Assembly (NCBI RefSeq): GCF_002575655.3
Contig: NC_053035.3
Coordinates: forward strand, 89,305,322 to 89,369,321
Origin: Aegilops tauschii subsp. strangulata
Taxonomy: Eukaryota > Streptophyta > Magnoliopsida > Poales > Poaceae
Reading direction: 5' to 3'
Length of the DNA: 64,000 bases
Part shown: piece by piece, positions 55,501-64,000 of the stretch
How positions within the stretch are numbered: the first letter of the stretch is position 1
Layout: each line of letters opens with the position of its first letter
Notes under the pieces: model-generated
Database searches by the model: none
Seen by the model: only the letters and a program-made list of their open reading frames with translations
What the model was told of the DNA's origin: nothing
Position numbers and translations under genes: made by a program

Positions 55501-56306
55501 TAAAAGGACGACCCGGAGTTGTACCTTGAGCTTATGACAACTAGAACTGGATACTGAATAAAATACACCCTTCCAAGTGCCAGATACAACCCGGTGATCG
55601 CTCTCTAACAGGGTGACGAGGAGGGGACCGCCGGGTAGGATTATGCTATGCGATGCTACTTGGAGGACTTCAATCTACTCTCTTCTACATGCTGCAAGAT
55701 GGAGATGTCCAGAAGCTTCGTCTTCGACAGGACTAGCTATCCCCCTCTTATTCCGGCATTCTGCAGTTCAGTCCACTGATATGCCTCTTTACTCATATAC
55801 CCATGCATATGTAGTGTAGCTCCTTGCTTGCGAGTACTTTGGATGAGTACTCACGGTTGCTTCTCTCCCTCTTTTTCCCCCTTTCCTTTCTATCTGGTTG
55901 TCGCAACCAGATGTTGGAGTCCAGGAGCCAGACGCCACCGTCGACGACGACTCCCACGGCACTGGAGGTGCCTACTACTACGTGCAGGCCGCTGACGACG
56001 ACCAGGAGTAGTTAGGAGGTCCCAGGCAGGAGGCCTTGCCTTTTCGATCGTTGCTACTTTTGTGCTAGCCTTCTTAAGGCAAAACTTGTTTAACTTATGT
56101 CTGTACTCAGATATTGTTGCTTCCGCTGACTCCTCTATGATCGAGCACTTGTATTCGAGCCCTCGAGGCCCCTGGCTTGTATTATGATGCTTGTATGACT
56201 TATTTATGTTTTAGAGTTGTGTTGTGATATCTTCCCGTGAGTCCCTGATCTTGGTCGTACACATTTGCGTGCATGATTAGTGTACGGTCAAATCGGGGGC
56301 GTCACA
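52582..56306 (+). repeat. Chromovirus LTR2 (shared middle LTR), 3725 bp
   Basis: Serves as 3' LTR of unit A and 5' LTR of unit B. In its first 1.4 kb it agrees with LTR3 against LTR1 at four substitutions (LTR1 positions 43187, 43462, 44031 and 44366). From about 1.98 kb onward I see no difference from LTR1. Confidence 0.95.
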
Positions 56307-56309
56307 AGT

Positions 56310-56322
56310 TGGTATCAGAGCC
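56310..56322 (+). other. Primer-binding site, unit B
   Basis: tggtatcagagcc, identical to unit A. Confidence 0.9.
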
Positions 56323-56640
56323 GACTGCCTGTAGGAACCCCCCTTCCACACTCCTTGGCCGAAGTCGAGTCTAGTCATTGCAAAACTTTTACTAACATGG
56401 CTGTGCGGCTTACGGGCCCACGTCGCCATTGGGTGGTACTAGGATCTTTTACTCCTCGACCTTTACTCTGGGACTCTGAACTCTCTTCTACTCGGGTTAA
56501 ACGAATTTACTAACTCTAACACTAGGATCCCGTGACCACATTCACCCCAAAGTTGGATAAGCCATAGTTGTTTCTCAGAATAGTATTTTGATCAATTCAC
56601 ACACTGTCATTTGACTCCTTTGAAACGTCTTTGCTTTCAG

Positions 56641-57399
56641 ATGGAACCCACGAGGCAGGTTGTTCGCCACACGATGGCCATTGGTGCCTCGGGATCATCT
56701 GCGGTGCTAGCTGAGATGATGACCTATCTGGGTTATCGCTGGCACCCTGAGTACACCGTCTACGAGGAGTACCAGGACTTTAACCAGGAGCAGTACCGTG
56801 CCATCGTCCACCTCTACTCTCGGGAGTACGACTCCACTACTGTGCTGCACACCGCACATGGTGTTGGTGTGACCATCGATATGGCTGTCCACGATGCAGC
56901 CTATGCTGCTCTGACACGTCTTCGTGGAGAGTATCGGGAGTTGGACACCTCCCCTTTCAGGCACATTGCTATCGCCTCTGATGTTGGTGCAGAGGGATAC
57001 TATACTGCTGCCTACTCCACTGTCACCCGAGAGCCCTTCTACCATCAGCACCTGGTTCTGCATGCTGATGGGCTGGATCGAGCTAACCGAGCTCTTCGCC
57101 ACGAGATGTACACCACCCGTCAGCACCTTTACCGTGCTCTGACGCTGCTGCACCCCTTTGTCCGGTCTGGACAGGTACCGCGTTCTGCGATCTACCCAGC
57201 CAGGACCGTGATGCCCCACGGTGTCGGTTGGCCAGAGGTGGGAGGCTACTCTCCCGCACTTGGTCCTCTTCTGCCACCTGAGCGTCGGGCTCTACACCTG
57301 AGTATCCGCGGCCCCCAGTCTGCTGACGTGGAGAGCTATCCGTTGCCTCACTACCAGCTGTCGGGCTACGATTACCTCCACAGTACCTCTTGGGACTGA
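56641..57399 (+). CDS. Upstream ORF of unit B, dsRBD-like protein (252 aa)
   Basis: Same frame and start context as the unit A copy (ATG after tttgctttcag at 56640). It differs from it at one residue only, in the phrase HPFV(R)SGQVPR, where unit A has Gln. Residues 21-95 show the same dsRBD-like strand/helix pattern without the Lys-rich motif. Both copies remain open, although the array is recent enough that this says little about selection. Confidence 0.7.
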   Translation: MEPTRQVVRHTMAIGASGSSAVLAEMMTYLGYRWHPEYTVYEEYQDFNQEQYRAIVHLYSREYDSTTVLHTAHGVGVTIDMAVHDAAYAALTRLRGEYRELDTSPFRHIAIASDVGAEGYYTAAYSTVTREPFYHQHLVLHADGLDRANRALRHEMYTTRQHLYRALTLLHPFVRSGQVPRSAIYPARTVMPHGVGWPEVGGYSPALGPLLPPERRALHLSIRGPQSADVESYPLPHYQLSGYDYLHSTSWD

Positions 57400-57636
57400 T
57401 GTAGGCTTGTTTGTAGTGTTAAAGGCATTCGCCGCGAGCCTGTGTGCCGCCTATGATGTTTTAGTCTATGTACTGAACTCTGTGTACTGAACTCTATGCA
57501 TGACCCCTTTTGTAAGCTATGCCGACTACTATGTAGTAGCTATCGTGCTCCTTTCATTATGCATGTTTCATCATGAATGATTCTTGTCATTGCCAATTTT
57601 CTCAATGCTGAACTACCCCTGTTATATATTAGCAGG

Positions 57637-60600
57637 ATGGTTAGACCAGGTGGTCGTGGTCGTGGTGGCGATGCCCCACCACCACCTGAGTACATGGCTG
57701 GTATGATCCAACAGTTTGAACTGAACCGCCAATTCATGGAAAATATGATGGCTCAGTTTCCTCGCCCCAATATGAACCAGCAGCCAGCCCAAGTGACTCT
57801 TCAAGATTTCATACGCCTCAACCCAACCATCTACCGCAGCTCAACTCAGCCTTTGGATGCTGATGACTGGCTCCGTGACATCACCTATGAGATGGAGTCT
57901 GCTGATGTAGCCCCTGCCAGCTATGTCAATTTTGCTTCCTTCTTCTTGAAGGGTCCCGCAGCTCAATGGTGGGACAGCCACAGGCGTACTCTGCCAGCTG
58001 GAACAATCATCACATGGCCAGACTTCCAAGCAGCTTTCCGTGCCCGCTTCATTCCTCAGGGAGTCATGGACCGGAAGAAGCGTGAGTTCCGCAACCTCAC
58101 CCAAGGCAACAAAACTGTCGAAGCTTATCAGCGGGAGTTTCTGGACTTGTCCCGCTATGCTGAAGAAGACATTGCAACTGATGCACGCAGACAGGAGAAG
58201 TTCCGTGATGGCCTTCAAGCTGACATCAAGCTCGCACTTCTAGTGCATGACTTTGCCGATTTCGCCACCTTGGTGAATAAGGCCATCAATGTCGAGACTG
58301 GTCTGCAGGAATACCAGAGCTCTCAGAGGCGCAACCGTGACACGGGCTCATCTTCGGGCTCGCCCTCACAGAAGCGTAAGATATGGATCCCGAACAGCAT
58401 GTATCGTCCAAATGCACCTGCTCCCAGGAAATCTTATGCTGCACCGCGTCTGCCTCCTCCACCATCTAAGCAGTCAAAGCTACCAGCTCCCCCACCTGGG
58501 GCTCCTGTTCCCACTCCCGATAATGGTCTGTGCTTCAAGTGTGGTCAACCGGGTCACTTTGCCAGGAACTGCTATCAGAATCAGAATCAACTGGCCCTTC
58601 CAGCAGCTGGCCGTGGTAACAACCAGCCCCGCAACAACAATGCTAAGTCTTATGGTCGTGCTCATGCCAACCACGTTGATCTCAGCGAAGCTCAAGACCA
58701 GCCTGCTACTGTGATGGGTACACTCCTCGTAAATTCAGTACCAGCATCCGTTTTATTTGATACAGGAGCATCCCATTCATTCATTTCAGCAGAATTTGCA
58801 TTCCTGCATGGCATTAATCACGAAGAGATAAACACTCCGCTAGTGGTACACACCCCAGCGGGCCAATGTCAAACCTCTATGGTTAGTCGCGATGTTACTG
58901 TTGAAATTGAAGGACTGGAATTTCTTGTCTCTCCCATCGTACTGAAGTCCTGTAGCATTGATCTCATTCTGGGAATGAATTGGTTAACAGCGCATACTGC
59001 TTCAATCGTTTGCACCACTAAGACCGTCCATCTGCTACACCCTTCGGATGAGATAGTTACTTACCAAGCCCATCTGGTGCAAAATGCCGAGGCAAGGCTC
59101 TATGCATTGAATGCATTGAACGCTGCACCACTCGAGGGCATTGAAAACATTCCCGTCGTGCGTGAATTCCTTGACGTCTTTCCTGAAGAACTTCCGGGGA
59201 TTCCCCCTGCTAGAGCTGTCGAATTCATCATCGACTTGAAACCAGGCACCACTCCTATAGCCAAGCGACCCTACAAAATGCCGCCGCATGAACTCCTTGA
59301 GCTTAAGGAGGAAATCGACAAGTCTCTTCGCAAAGGATTCATTCGCCCAAGTTGCTCTCCTTGGGGAGCACCTTCTCTCTTTGTCAAGAAGAAGGATGGG
59401 ACAAACCGGTTAGTTCAAGACTACCGTCCTATAAACCAAGCTACCATTCAAAATAAATACCCTCTTCCTCGGATCAATGATCTGTATGATCAACTGGCGG
59501 GTTCGTCAGTGTTCTCTAAGCTCGACTTGAGGTTGGGCTACCACCAGATCCGTGTTCGCGAAGAGGATATCCCAAAGACCGCCTTCGTGACTCGCTATGG
59601 TTCATACGAGTACACCGTCATGTCTTTCGGTTTAACCAATGCTCCAGCCACCTTCTCTCGTCTGATGAACTACATATTCATGGATTACCTCGACAAGTTC
59701 GTCGTGGTTTATCTGGATGATATCCTGATATTTTCCAAGAACGAAGAAGAACATGCTGAACATCTTCGTCTTGTGCTGGAAAAGCTACGAGAACATCAAC
59801 TTTATGCCAAGTTCTCCAAATGTGAATTCTGGCTACCCGAAGTAACCTATCTGCGGCATGTCATCTCTAAGGATGGTATTGCCGTCAACCCCGAGCGAGT
59901 TCAGGCTATTCTTGATTGGACCCCTCCCAAGAACGTTAAGCAAGTCAGAAGTTTTCTCGGTCTCGCCAGCTATTGCCGTCGATTTGTCGAGAACTTCTCC
60001 AAGATCGCCAAGCCTCTGACTAACCTGTTGCATAAGGGCGTCAAGTTCCAATGGACAGACAAATGTCAGGAAAGTTTCCAAGCACTCAAAGACAAGTTGA
60101 CTTCTGCTCCAGTTCTAGCTCCACCTGATACTAAGAAGGACTTTGTCATTTACTGCGACGCTTCCCGTCAAGGATTAGGCTGTGTCCTAATGCAAGACCG
60201 CAGAGTGATTGCTTATGCCTCTCGACAATTGCGCCCTCACGAAGAGAACTACCCAGTTCACAACCTCGAACTTGCTGCCGTCATTCATGCGCTGAAGCAG
60301 TGGCGACATTACCTTCTCGGTAATCGTTGCGAGATCTTCACTGACCACCAAAGTCTGAAGTATCTGTTTACTCAGCCAGATCTGAACCTCCGTCAACAGA
60401 GGTGGATGGAGCTTGTTGCAGACTTTGACTTGGGTATCTCCTATACGCCAGGCAAGGCTAATGTAATGGCTGATGCCTTGAGCCGCAAGTCTTACTGCAA
60501 CCACCTCCAGGTTCATAAAGTTCAGCCCTCGCTTGTTGAAGAATTCAGGAAGCTGAACCTCCATATTGTTCCTCCGGGTGCACTCGCTCCCCCTCCTAAA

Positions 60601-62115
60601 CAATTTGGCAAGGTGAACCTCCACGTTGTTACCCAGGGTTCCCTCAATACCCTAGTTGCTAAACCAGATCTCGAGGACAGCATCAAAAGGCTACAGAAGT
60701 ATGACTCTGAAGCCTACAAGATTAAGCGCTACCTCGCAGGAGGAAAGCCCTCATTCTTCACCATTTCTGAAGATGGCACCCTATACTTCAAGGGCCGCCT
60801 AGTGGTGCCATGTGCAGAGAAAAACCTGGATATGACACAGGAAGTTATGAAAGAAGCTCATGATACGCCTCTGTGTATCCATCCTGGTAGTACAAAGATG
60901 TATCAAGATATCCGTCAGAGATTCTGGTGGACTAATATGAAGCAAGACATTGCTCGTTATGTTGCTGAGTGTGACGTTTGCCGTCGTATCAAAGCAGAAC
61001 ATCAAAGGCCTGCTGGAACTCTGCAACCTATCTCTATTCCTGAATGGAAATGGGACCATGTTGAGATGGACTTCGTCACTGGATTTCCCAAATCGCAGAA
61101 AGGTAATGATGCTATTCTTGTCGTCATTGACCGGCTTTCCAAAGTTGCACATTTCCTGGGAGTCAAAGAAACGATCACTGCTAGCCAGTTGGCAACGCTC
61201 TATATGTCCAGGATTGTTTCACTCCACGGTATTCCATTGGTTATCAGTTCAGACCGTGGCAGCTTATTCACTTCAAGATTCTGGGCAAGTTTCCAAGAAG
61301 CTATGGGCACTCATCTGTCATTTAGTACTGCGTTTCATCCTCAATCGCAAGGACAAGTTGAACGCGTCAATCAAGTTCTCGAAGACATGCTTCGAGCTTG
61401 CGTTATTTCCTTCGGCAAGAAATGGGAGGAATCTCTCCCGTATGCTGAGTTCTCTTATAATAATAGTTATCAAGCTAGTCTGAAGATGGCCCCCTTCGAA
61501 GTGTTATATGGACGAAAGTGCCGAACCCCCCTGAACTGGTCAGAAACTGGGGAACGTCCACTCTTCGGTCCGGATATTATCCAAGATGCCGAAGAACAAG
61601 TCCGCATTATTCGCGAGAATCTCAAGACTGCTCAGTCACGTCAGAAGAGTCAGTATGACCGTCATCATAAAGACATGGTCTATCAACCTGGCGAAAAGGC
61701 TTATCTTCGAGTCACACCTATGAAGGGTGCTCACCGCTTCGAGATCAAGGGCAAACTAGCTCCTCGCTATATTGGCCCATTCACTATTCTCGAAAGGCGT
61801 GGAAAAGTGGCATACCAACTGGAACTACCACCGAACCTTTCTCAGGTTCACGATGTGTTCCATGTGTCACAGCTCCGCCGTTGCTTCAAGGATCCAATCC
61901 GAGCGGTGGATCACGAAGTGCTCGAATTGCAGCAAGACCTCTCCTATAAGGAGCATCCGGTCCGCATTCTCGACCAAGCTGAACGCCGCACACGTCAGAA
62001 GGCGATCAAGTTTCTCAAAGTCCAGTGGTCGCACCATTCTGAAGATGAGGCCACTTGGGAACGAGAGGATCGTCTGCGCGAAGAATACCCCGCACTGTTT
62101 CCTTCTACCTCCTAA
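57637..62115 (+). CDS. gag-pol: Gag-Pol polyprotein, unit B (1492 aa from the likely start)
   Basis: Residue-for-residue the same as unit A as far as I can see. Zinc knuckle, DTGAS protease, YLDD reverse transcriptase, RNase H, D-D-35-E integrase and chromodomain-like tail are all present. The first in-frame ATG is at 57577; 57637 is preferred for the reason given for unit A. Identity over 4.5 kb in all frames implies the duplication is very young or has been homogenised, or that the assembly repeated one copy. Confidence 0.97.
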   Translation: MVRPGGRGRGGDAPPPPEYMAGMIQQFELNRQFMENMMAQFPRPNMNQQPAQVTLQDFIRLNPTIYRSSTQPLDADDWLRDITYEMESADVAPASYVNFASFFLKGPAAQWWDSHRRTLPAGTIITWPDFQAAFRARFIPQGVMDRKKREFRNLTQGNKTVEAYQREFLDLSRYAEEDIATDARRQEKFRDGLQADIKLALLVHDFADFATLVNKAINVETGLQEYQSSQRRNRDTGSSSGSPSQKRKIWIPNSMYRPNAPAPRKSYAAPRLPPPPSKQSKLPAPPPGAPVPTPDNGLCFKCGQPGHFARNCYQNQNQLALPAAGRGNNQPRNNNAKSYGRAHANHVDLSEAQDQPATVMGTLLVNSVPASVLFDTGASHSFISAEFAFLHGINHEEINTPLVVHTPAGQCQTSMVSRDVTVEIEGLEFLVSPIVLKSCSIDLILGMNWLTAHTASIVCTTKTVHLLHPSDEIVTYQAHLVQNAEARLYALNALNAAPLEGIENIPVVREFLDVFPEELPGIPPARAVEFIIDLKPGTTPIAKRPYKMPPHELLELKEEIDKSLRKGFIRPSCSPWGAPSLFVKKKDGTNRLVQDYRPINQATIQNKYPLPRINDLYDQLAGSSVFSKLDLRLGYHQIRVREEDIPKTAFVTRYGSYEYTVMSFGLTNAPATFSRLMNYIFMDYLDKFVVVYLDDILIFSKNEEEHAEHLRLVLEKLREHQLYAKFSKCEFWLPEVTYLRHVISKDGIAVNPERVQAILDWTPPKNVKQVRSFLGLASYCRRFVENFSKIAKPLTNLLHKGVKFQWTDKCQESFQALKDKLTSAPVLAPPDTKKDFVIYCDASRQGLGCVLMQDRRVIAYASRQLRPHEENYPVHNLELAAVIHALKQWRHYLLGNRCEIFTDHQSLKYLFTQPDLNLRQQRWMELVADFDLGISYTPGKANVMADALSRKSYCNHLQVHKVQPSLVEEFRKLNLHIVPPGALAPPPKQFGKVNLHVVTQGSLNTLVAKPDLEDSIKRLQKYDSEAYKIKRYLAGGKPSFFTISEDGTLYFKGRLVVPCAEKNLDMTQEVMKEAHDTPLCIHPGSTKMYQDIRQRFWWTNMKQDIARYVAECDVCRRIKAEHQRPAGTLQPISIPEWKWDHVEMDFVTGFPKSQKGNDAILVVIDRLSKVAHFLGVKETITASQLATLYMSRIVSLHGIPLVISSDRGSLFTSRFWASFQEAMGTHLSFSTAFHPQSQGQVERVNQVLEDMLRACVISFGKKWEESLPYAEFSYNNSYQASLKMAPFEVLYGRKCRTPLNWSETGERPLFGPDIIQDAEEQVRIIRENLKTAQSRQKSQYDRHHKDMVYQPGEKAYLRVTPMKGAHRFEIKGKLAPRYIGPFTILERRGKVAYQLELPPNLSQVHDVFHVSQLRRCFKDPIRAVDHEVLELQQDLSYKEHPVRILDQAERRTRQKAIKFLKVQWSHHSEDEATWEREDRLREEYPALFPSTS

Positions 62116-62132
62116 ATCTCGGGACGAGATTT
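62114..62132 (+). other. Hairpin overlapping the Gag-Pol stop codon, unit B
   Basis: Same 8-bp stem and gga loop as at 52545-52563. Confidence 0.8.
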
Positions 62133-62135
62133 CTT

Positions 62136-62150
62136 GTAGTGGAGGAGATT
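62136..62150 (+). other. Polypurine tract, unit B
   Basis: gtagtggaggagatt directly before LTR3. Confidence 0.75.
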
Positions 62151-64000
62151 TGTAACACCCTGAGAATCATGCTACAGTAACCCCCTGTGATTAAGCTAAT
62201 CATGTGCTAAACAGGGCTTGATCACATTTGGATCACCTTCCTTTTCAAACTCCTAGTTCAAACTTCAAATATAATTAAAGTGGAAAATAAAAGTTTTCAA
62301 AAATTCAAACAAAAATGTCCAGTGGGTTCTAAGTAATACACTGGTAATTATGGTGGAGAAAACACATTTTTATAAAATGTCTAAATACTTTTAAATGAAA
62401 TAAAACAGAAAACAGGAACAGTCAGAAAAAAAAAAGGGAGCAGGCCTTTCCCCCCCCCCCCACTGGACCCGCGGCCCAAACCCCCCCCCCCCCCCCGGCC
62501 CAAGCTGGGCCGCCACCCGCGCCCCGGCCCAGCCCACCTCCCCCCCCCCCCCCGCGTCCCCTTCCTGTTCCCCCGACCGGGACGGAACAGTGGCCGTCCC
62601 CGCCGCACCCCCTCGCCGGCGACGGGGAGGATAAGGGCGCCAGCTCCCCCGCCTCCTCGGGCCTCTCTCCCACTCGCCCCCGCTCTCCCTCGGCCTCTGC
62701 GCCTTCTCCCCCGCCAGATCCCCCTCCCTCTCCCCTCCGTTCCCCTCTGCCCGAGAGCGCTCGCCGCCGTTCACCGTCGTTCACACGGCCACCGTACCCG
62801 CCTCGCCGCCCCAAGGTGTCTCCAAGGACCGCCGTCGCCCGCTGCTGCGTCTGGTGCAGCCCGTTGGAGACCGGAGCCCCTACAACGAACGCACCAAGCT
62901 CGCCTTCATCTTCGGACGCCGGCGACCCCCTTCTTCCCCGGCGACGACCTGCTGCTCCTAAGCACCCACGGGCCCTTCTTGCGCCGCGCGGTGAGCTCCT
63001 CTACCTCCTCCCTCTCTCCGCTAGCTCGCTCGCGCTCCGTAGCTACTTCCCCGCGCGCGCCCGAACGCCACGCCGCGGAGCTCGCCGCCGGCGTGTCTCC
63101 GGTGACCAAATGGTCACGGGCGTTGGCCCGCTAGCCCGACCGCACCGTGCCGCACCCACCTAGCTAGCTAGTTCGGCCGTTCGCGCGCTCTAGCATAGCT
63201 CCCCTCGGGCACCCGTAGCTCCTCGCCGCCGGCGAGTTCGTAGCGCACGTCTCCGGCCGTTCCAGCCCCTCCGGCCACCGCCGTTGGACGCGCGACGTCG
63301 AGCCGCGTCGTACGCGCCCAGCCCCGCCCCCGCAAACCCACTGTGGGCGAAACCCGAAGCTCACCCGCGCATCGCCGCCGCGCTGGAGCTCGCCGGAGCC
63401 CCTCTCCGGTGCCCTGCCGACGTGGCCGGCCGGGCCCCACCCCTGGGTCACTGCCAGTGGCCCCCACGGGCCCAGTTGACTGGGTTGACCCAGTCAACTG
63501 CTGACTGGGCAAGCCCAGTCACTGACATGCGGGCCCCGCCGCAAAAACTAAAAAAGAAAATTAAAAAGAAAATGTTTTATAAATAAAAATAATTATTTTA
63601 ACTAATCACTCACTGACATATGGGGCCCACCCCTCTAATTATACTGTTAGATTAATTTAAATAGATATTAGACTAACAGAGGCTGACATGTGGGTCCCAC
63701 TGGACCCACCTGTCTGGTTTGACTGGTCAGCCGACCAGTTGACCTGCTGACGTCAGCATTACCTCATGCTGACGTCATAATTCATTTTTCTGAATATAAA
63801 TAATTCCAGAAATTCAAATAAACTTTGAAAATTCATATCTTTTAAACCGTAACTCGGATGAAATTGTTTTCTATATGAAAGTTGCTCAGAACGACGAGAC
63901 GAATCCGAATACGCAGTCCGTTCCTCCACCACACCTCCCTAACCTATCGAACTAGCAACTTTCCCCCTCCGGTCCGTCTGTCCGAAAACGCGAAACATCG
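62151..64000 (+). repeat. Chromovirus LTR3, first 1850 bp
   Basis: Starts TGTAACACCCTGAG and is cut by the end of the window. One private substitution (tagcatagc near 63195, where the others have tagcgtagc). The poly-C runs differ in length from LTR1 and LTR2. Confidence 0.95.

Larger units (their letters stand above)
43005..64000 (+). mobile_element. Tandem chromovirus array: LTR-internal-LTR-internal-LTR
   Basis: LTR1 43005-46737, internal A 46738-52581, LTR2 52582-56306, internal B 56307-62150, LTR3 from 62151 (cut by the window end). Both internal regions are exactly 5844 bp. The only protein-level difference I see is Gln/Arg in the upstream ORF, from A at 47595 versus G at 57164. Each unit has a tRNA-Met-type primer site, an upstream ORF, a full Gag-Pol frame and a polypurine tract. 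Domain order and the chromodomain-like C-terminus place it among plant Ty3/gypsy chromoviruses of the Tekay type. The base string before LTR1 (cgttc) is the expected left half of a 5-bp target duplication; the right half lies outside the window. Confidence 0.95.

Noticed and set aside
1..64000. CRISPR arrays, bacterial operons, riboswitches, rRNA genes
   Set aside because: Nothing of the kind is visible; composition, introns and elements are those of a plant nuclear genome.

Overview
This is plant nuclear DNA from a Triticeae-type grass (wheat, Aegilops, barley or rye group). The evidence is a copia element with Angela/WIS/BARE-1 type LTRs, Fatima-like gypsy LTRs, Stowaway MITEs, CACTA-type sequence and deep nesting of LTR retrotransposons. 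No intact ordinary host gene is recognisable. The species is not determinable from the sequence alone.

Layout. 1-10.8 kb: low-copy-looking, decayed intergenic DNA with MITEs, short tandem repeats, a tRNA-like segment and two related sets of exon-like fragments (5.1-5.9 kb and 7.1-10.2 kb), part of which may be a dead B3-type gene. 10.8-12.3 kb: a GC-rich minus-strand gene or pseudogene with a TATA box and a repeat-encoded tail. About 12.4-17.4 kb: large tandem repeats ending in a CACTA-like terminus at 17404. 17.4-21.8 kb: 5' part of a minus-strand Fatima-like gypsy element with a nonsense-riddled gag. 21.8-24.2 kb: 3' end of a plus-strand Fatima-like element carrying an antisense ORF. 24.2-42.7 kb: a minus-strand gene of the 'putative gypsy type transposon' kind, split by two complete insertions: a non-coding LTR element (26306-32137) and a broken Angela-type copia element (32684-41246, perfect 5-bp target duplication). 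42.7-43.0 kb: a gypsy pol fragment.

43.0-64.0 kb is the standout. It is a Ty3/gypsy chromovirus (Tekay-like by domain content) arranged LTR-internal-LTR-internal-LTR, with both internal regions 5844 bp long and almost identical. Each carries an open Gag-Pol frame (1492 codons from the likely start) and an extra upstream 252-codon ORF. By pattern, the N-terminal part of that ORF looks like a double-stranded-RNA-binding fold. The middle LTR looks chimeric: LTR3-like on its left, LTR1-like on its right. That is what unequal LTR-LTR crossing-over predicts.

How the parts work together: the only complete machinery is in the chromovirus units. Gag packages RNA, protease processes, RT/RNase H copies from a Met-tRNA primer site, and integrase with a chromodomain-like tail inserts the copy. 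The Fatima-like and non-coding elements share LTR ends and polypurine tracts, which suggests an autonomous/non-autonomous partnership. All other coding remnants are broken. LTR differences were counted by eye, not by alignment software.
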